Shown here: one piece after another, positions 63,078 through 64,000 of the stretch | Position numbering within the stretch: the stretch's first letter is position 1 | How the letters are laid out: every line of letters begins with the position of its first letter | Assembly: GCF_000565285.1 (NCBI RefSeq) | Contig: NZ_APVL01000009.1 | Coordinates: 1 to 64,000 of the forward strand | DNA from: Cytobacillus firmus DS1 | GTDB taxonomy: Bacteria; Bacillota; Bacilli; Bacillales; Cytobacillaceae | DNA length: 64,000 nucleotides | Direction of reading: 5' to 3' | Translations under genes and position numbers: made by a program | The notes under the pieces: generated by a model | Databases searched by the model: none | What the model saw: the letters and a program-made list of their open reading frames with translations, nothing else | What the model was told of the DNA's origin: nothing

Positions 63078-64000
63078 CTAGTAAGCTAATACTTCCATTA
63101 CTTTGCGGACTGAATCTGCCGATTTATCGAGGGCAGCTTTTTCTTCGCTTGTCAGTTCAAGCTCTATTACTTTTTCGATTCCGTTTGCTCCAAGGATTGC
63201 AGGCACACCCAGATAGATTCCTTCGTAACCATATTCTCCTTCGAGATAAGCAATGGAAGGAAGAACGCGGCGCTGATCCTTAAGGATAGCTTCACACATT
63301 TCCACAAGAGAAGCAGCTGGAGCATAGTAGGCACTTCCGTTGCCTAATAAGTTGACGATCTCTCCTCCGCCTTTGCGTGTTCGCTCGACAATGGCATCGA
63401 GACGATCTTTTGAAATTAATGCTTCTAAAGGAATGCCGCCAGCATATGAATATCGGACTAGCGGCACCATGTCATCACCATGTCCGCCAAGTACAAATCC
63501 TGTAATGTCTTTAACAGACAAATTCAGTTCCTGGGCAACAAATGTGCGGAAGCGGGCTGTGTCAAGAACACCTGACTGTCCAATTACACGGTTTTTCGGG
63601 AAGCCTGATTCCTTGAAAACTGTATAAGTCATCGCATCCACTGGATTGGTCAGCACAACAATATAGCTATTTGGAGAATGTTTTGCAATCTCCTGCGCTA
63701 CACTTTTCATAATCTTCTGGTTCGTTTGAACAAGGTCGTCCCGGCTCATGCCCGGCTTTCGTGCAATGCCTGCTGTGATAACAACAATGTCAGAGTCTTG
63801 TGTATCCTCATAGCTTGAAGTACCTGTGATATTCGCATCGAATCCCTGAACAGGACCTGCTTCAAGCATATCCAGAGCTTTTCCCTTTGTAGGGTTTTCC
63901 ATTTGCGGAATATCGACGAGCACGACATCTCCAAGTTCCTTTTGAGCCAGTAAGAATGCAGTTGTTGCTCCAGTAAATCCTCCACCGATTACAGAAATCT
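63078..64000 (-). CDS. mdh: Malate dehydrogenase, partial (start beyond window)
   Basis: Lactate/malate dehydrogenase family protein of the TCA cycle, oxidising malate to oxaloacetate with NAD. The visible 307 codons begin at [21 protein letters not shown], so only a few N-terminal residues are missing. Present are the NAD-binding GGGFTGA, the [17 protein letters not shown] substrate loop, [10 protein letters not shown], the catalytic [14 protein letters not shown] and C-terminal helices. The Arg in [11 protein letters not shown] marks malate rather than lactate specificity. In B. subtilis it is last of citZ-icd-mdh, consistent with the terminator here. Confidence 0.96.
   Translation of the reverse strand, partial: ISVIGGGFTGATTAFLLAQKELGDVVLVDIPQMENPTKGKALDMLEAGPVQGFDANITGTSSYEDTQDSDIVVITAGIARKPGMSRDDLVQTNQKIMKSVAQEIAKHSPNSYIVVLTNPVDAMTYTVFKESGFPKNRVIGQSGVLDTARFRTFVAQELNLSVKDITGFVLGGHGDDMVPLVRYSYAGGIPLEALISKDRLDAIVERTRKGGGEIVNLLGNGSAYYAPAASLVEMCEAILKDQRRVLPSIAYLEGEYGYEGIYLGVPAILGANGIEKVIELELTSEEKAALDKSADSVRKVMEVLAY

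Overview
The window is a stretch of chromosome from a low-to-moderate GC, endospore-forming Firmicute of the family Bacillaceae. Three things support this. It carries spore-specific genes (gerE, gerM, sspI, ytxC). Its leaders are typically Firmicute: three T-boxes, a lysine riboswitch and an L20-type leader. Its gene order follows the Bacillus subtilis ilvB-to-mdh region almost gene for gene. The non-subtilis insertions and the repeat families suggest a Cytobacillus/Mesobacillus-like lineage, but the species is inference. Almost everything is on the minus strand; yslB, rnhC, sspI and ysdB are the clear plus-strand genes.

Layout (plus-strand coordinates; most operons are transcribed right to left). 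1-2.8 kb: ilvB-ilvN behind a leucine T-box. 3.1 kb: tRNA-Arg(UCU). 3.3-11.2 kb: ysmA, gerE, ysmB, racE/murI, an inserted recQ, gerM, rph, ysnA, ysnB. 11.6-15 kb: sdhCAB, then divergent yslB. 15.8-17.5 kb: lysine-riboswitch-controlled lysC. 17.5-19.9 kb: uvrC and trxA. 20-25.6 kb: a fatty-acid degradation block (lcfA; fadR-fadB-etfB-etfA) with a FadR-like operator. 25.7-31.5 kb: a tiny membrane ORF, yshE, mutS2, polX, cvpA-like yshB, zapA. 31.6-36.8 kb: rnhC and T-box-controlled pheST. 36.8-41.4 kb: ysgA, sspI, an M42 aminopeptidase, a dUTPase-like gene, ysdB, a VTT-domain gene, ysdA. 41.5-45.7 kb: infC-rpmI-rplT behind an L20-type leader, and T-box-controlled thrS. 45.7-52.9 kb: ytxC, dnaB-dnaI, nrdR, a small unknown, speD, gapB, coaE. 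52.9-62 kb: ytaF, mutM, polA, an inserted hflKC pair, phoPR. 62.4-64 kb: a MaoC-type hydratase and the start-truncated mdh.

The coding content is mostly conserved housekeeping: branched-chain and lysine biosynthesis, TCA enzymes, beta-oxidation, DNA replication and repair, translation and phosphate signalling. I found no phage, no CRISPR array, no complete insertion sequence and no defence island.

The unusual material is between genes. Three dispersed repeat families are visible. Family A is a hairpin element with AGCGCAAGC-type ends, one copy of which sits inside the pheS T-box leader. Family B is a 210-260 bp element with conserved structured ends and a swapped middle, present twice; it may be a non-autonomous IS200/IS605-like element. 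Family C is a GC-rich element with a long form and an apparently empty short form. There is also a five-unit array of exactly 21 bp period between rnhC and pheT, and a folded leader in front of speD. These are the best candidates for something undescribed.
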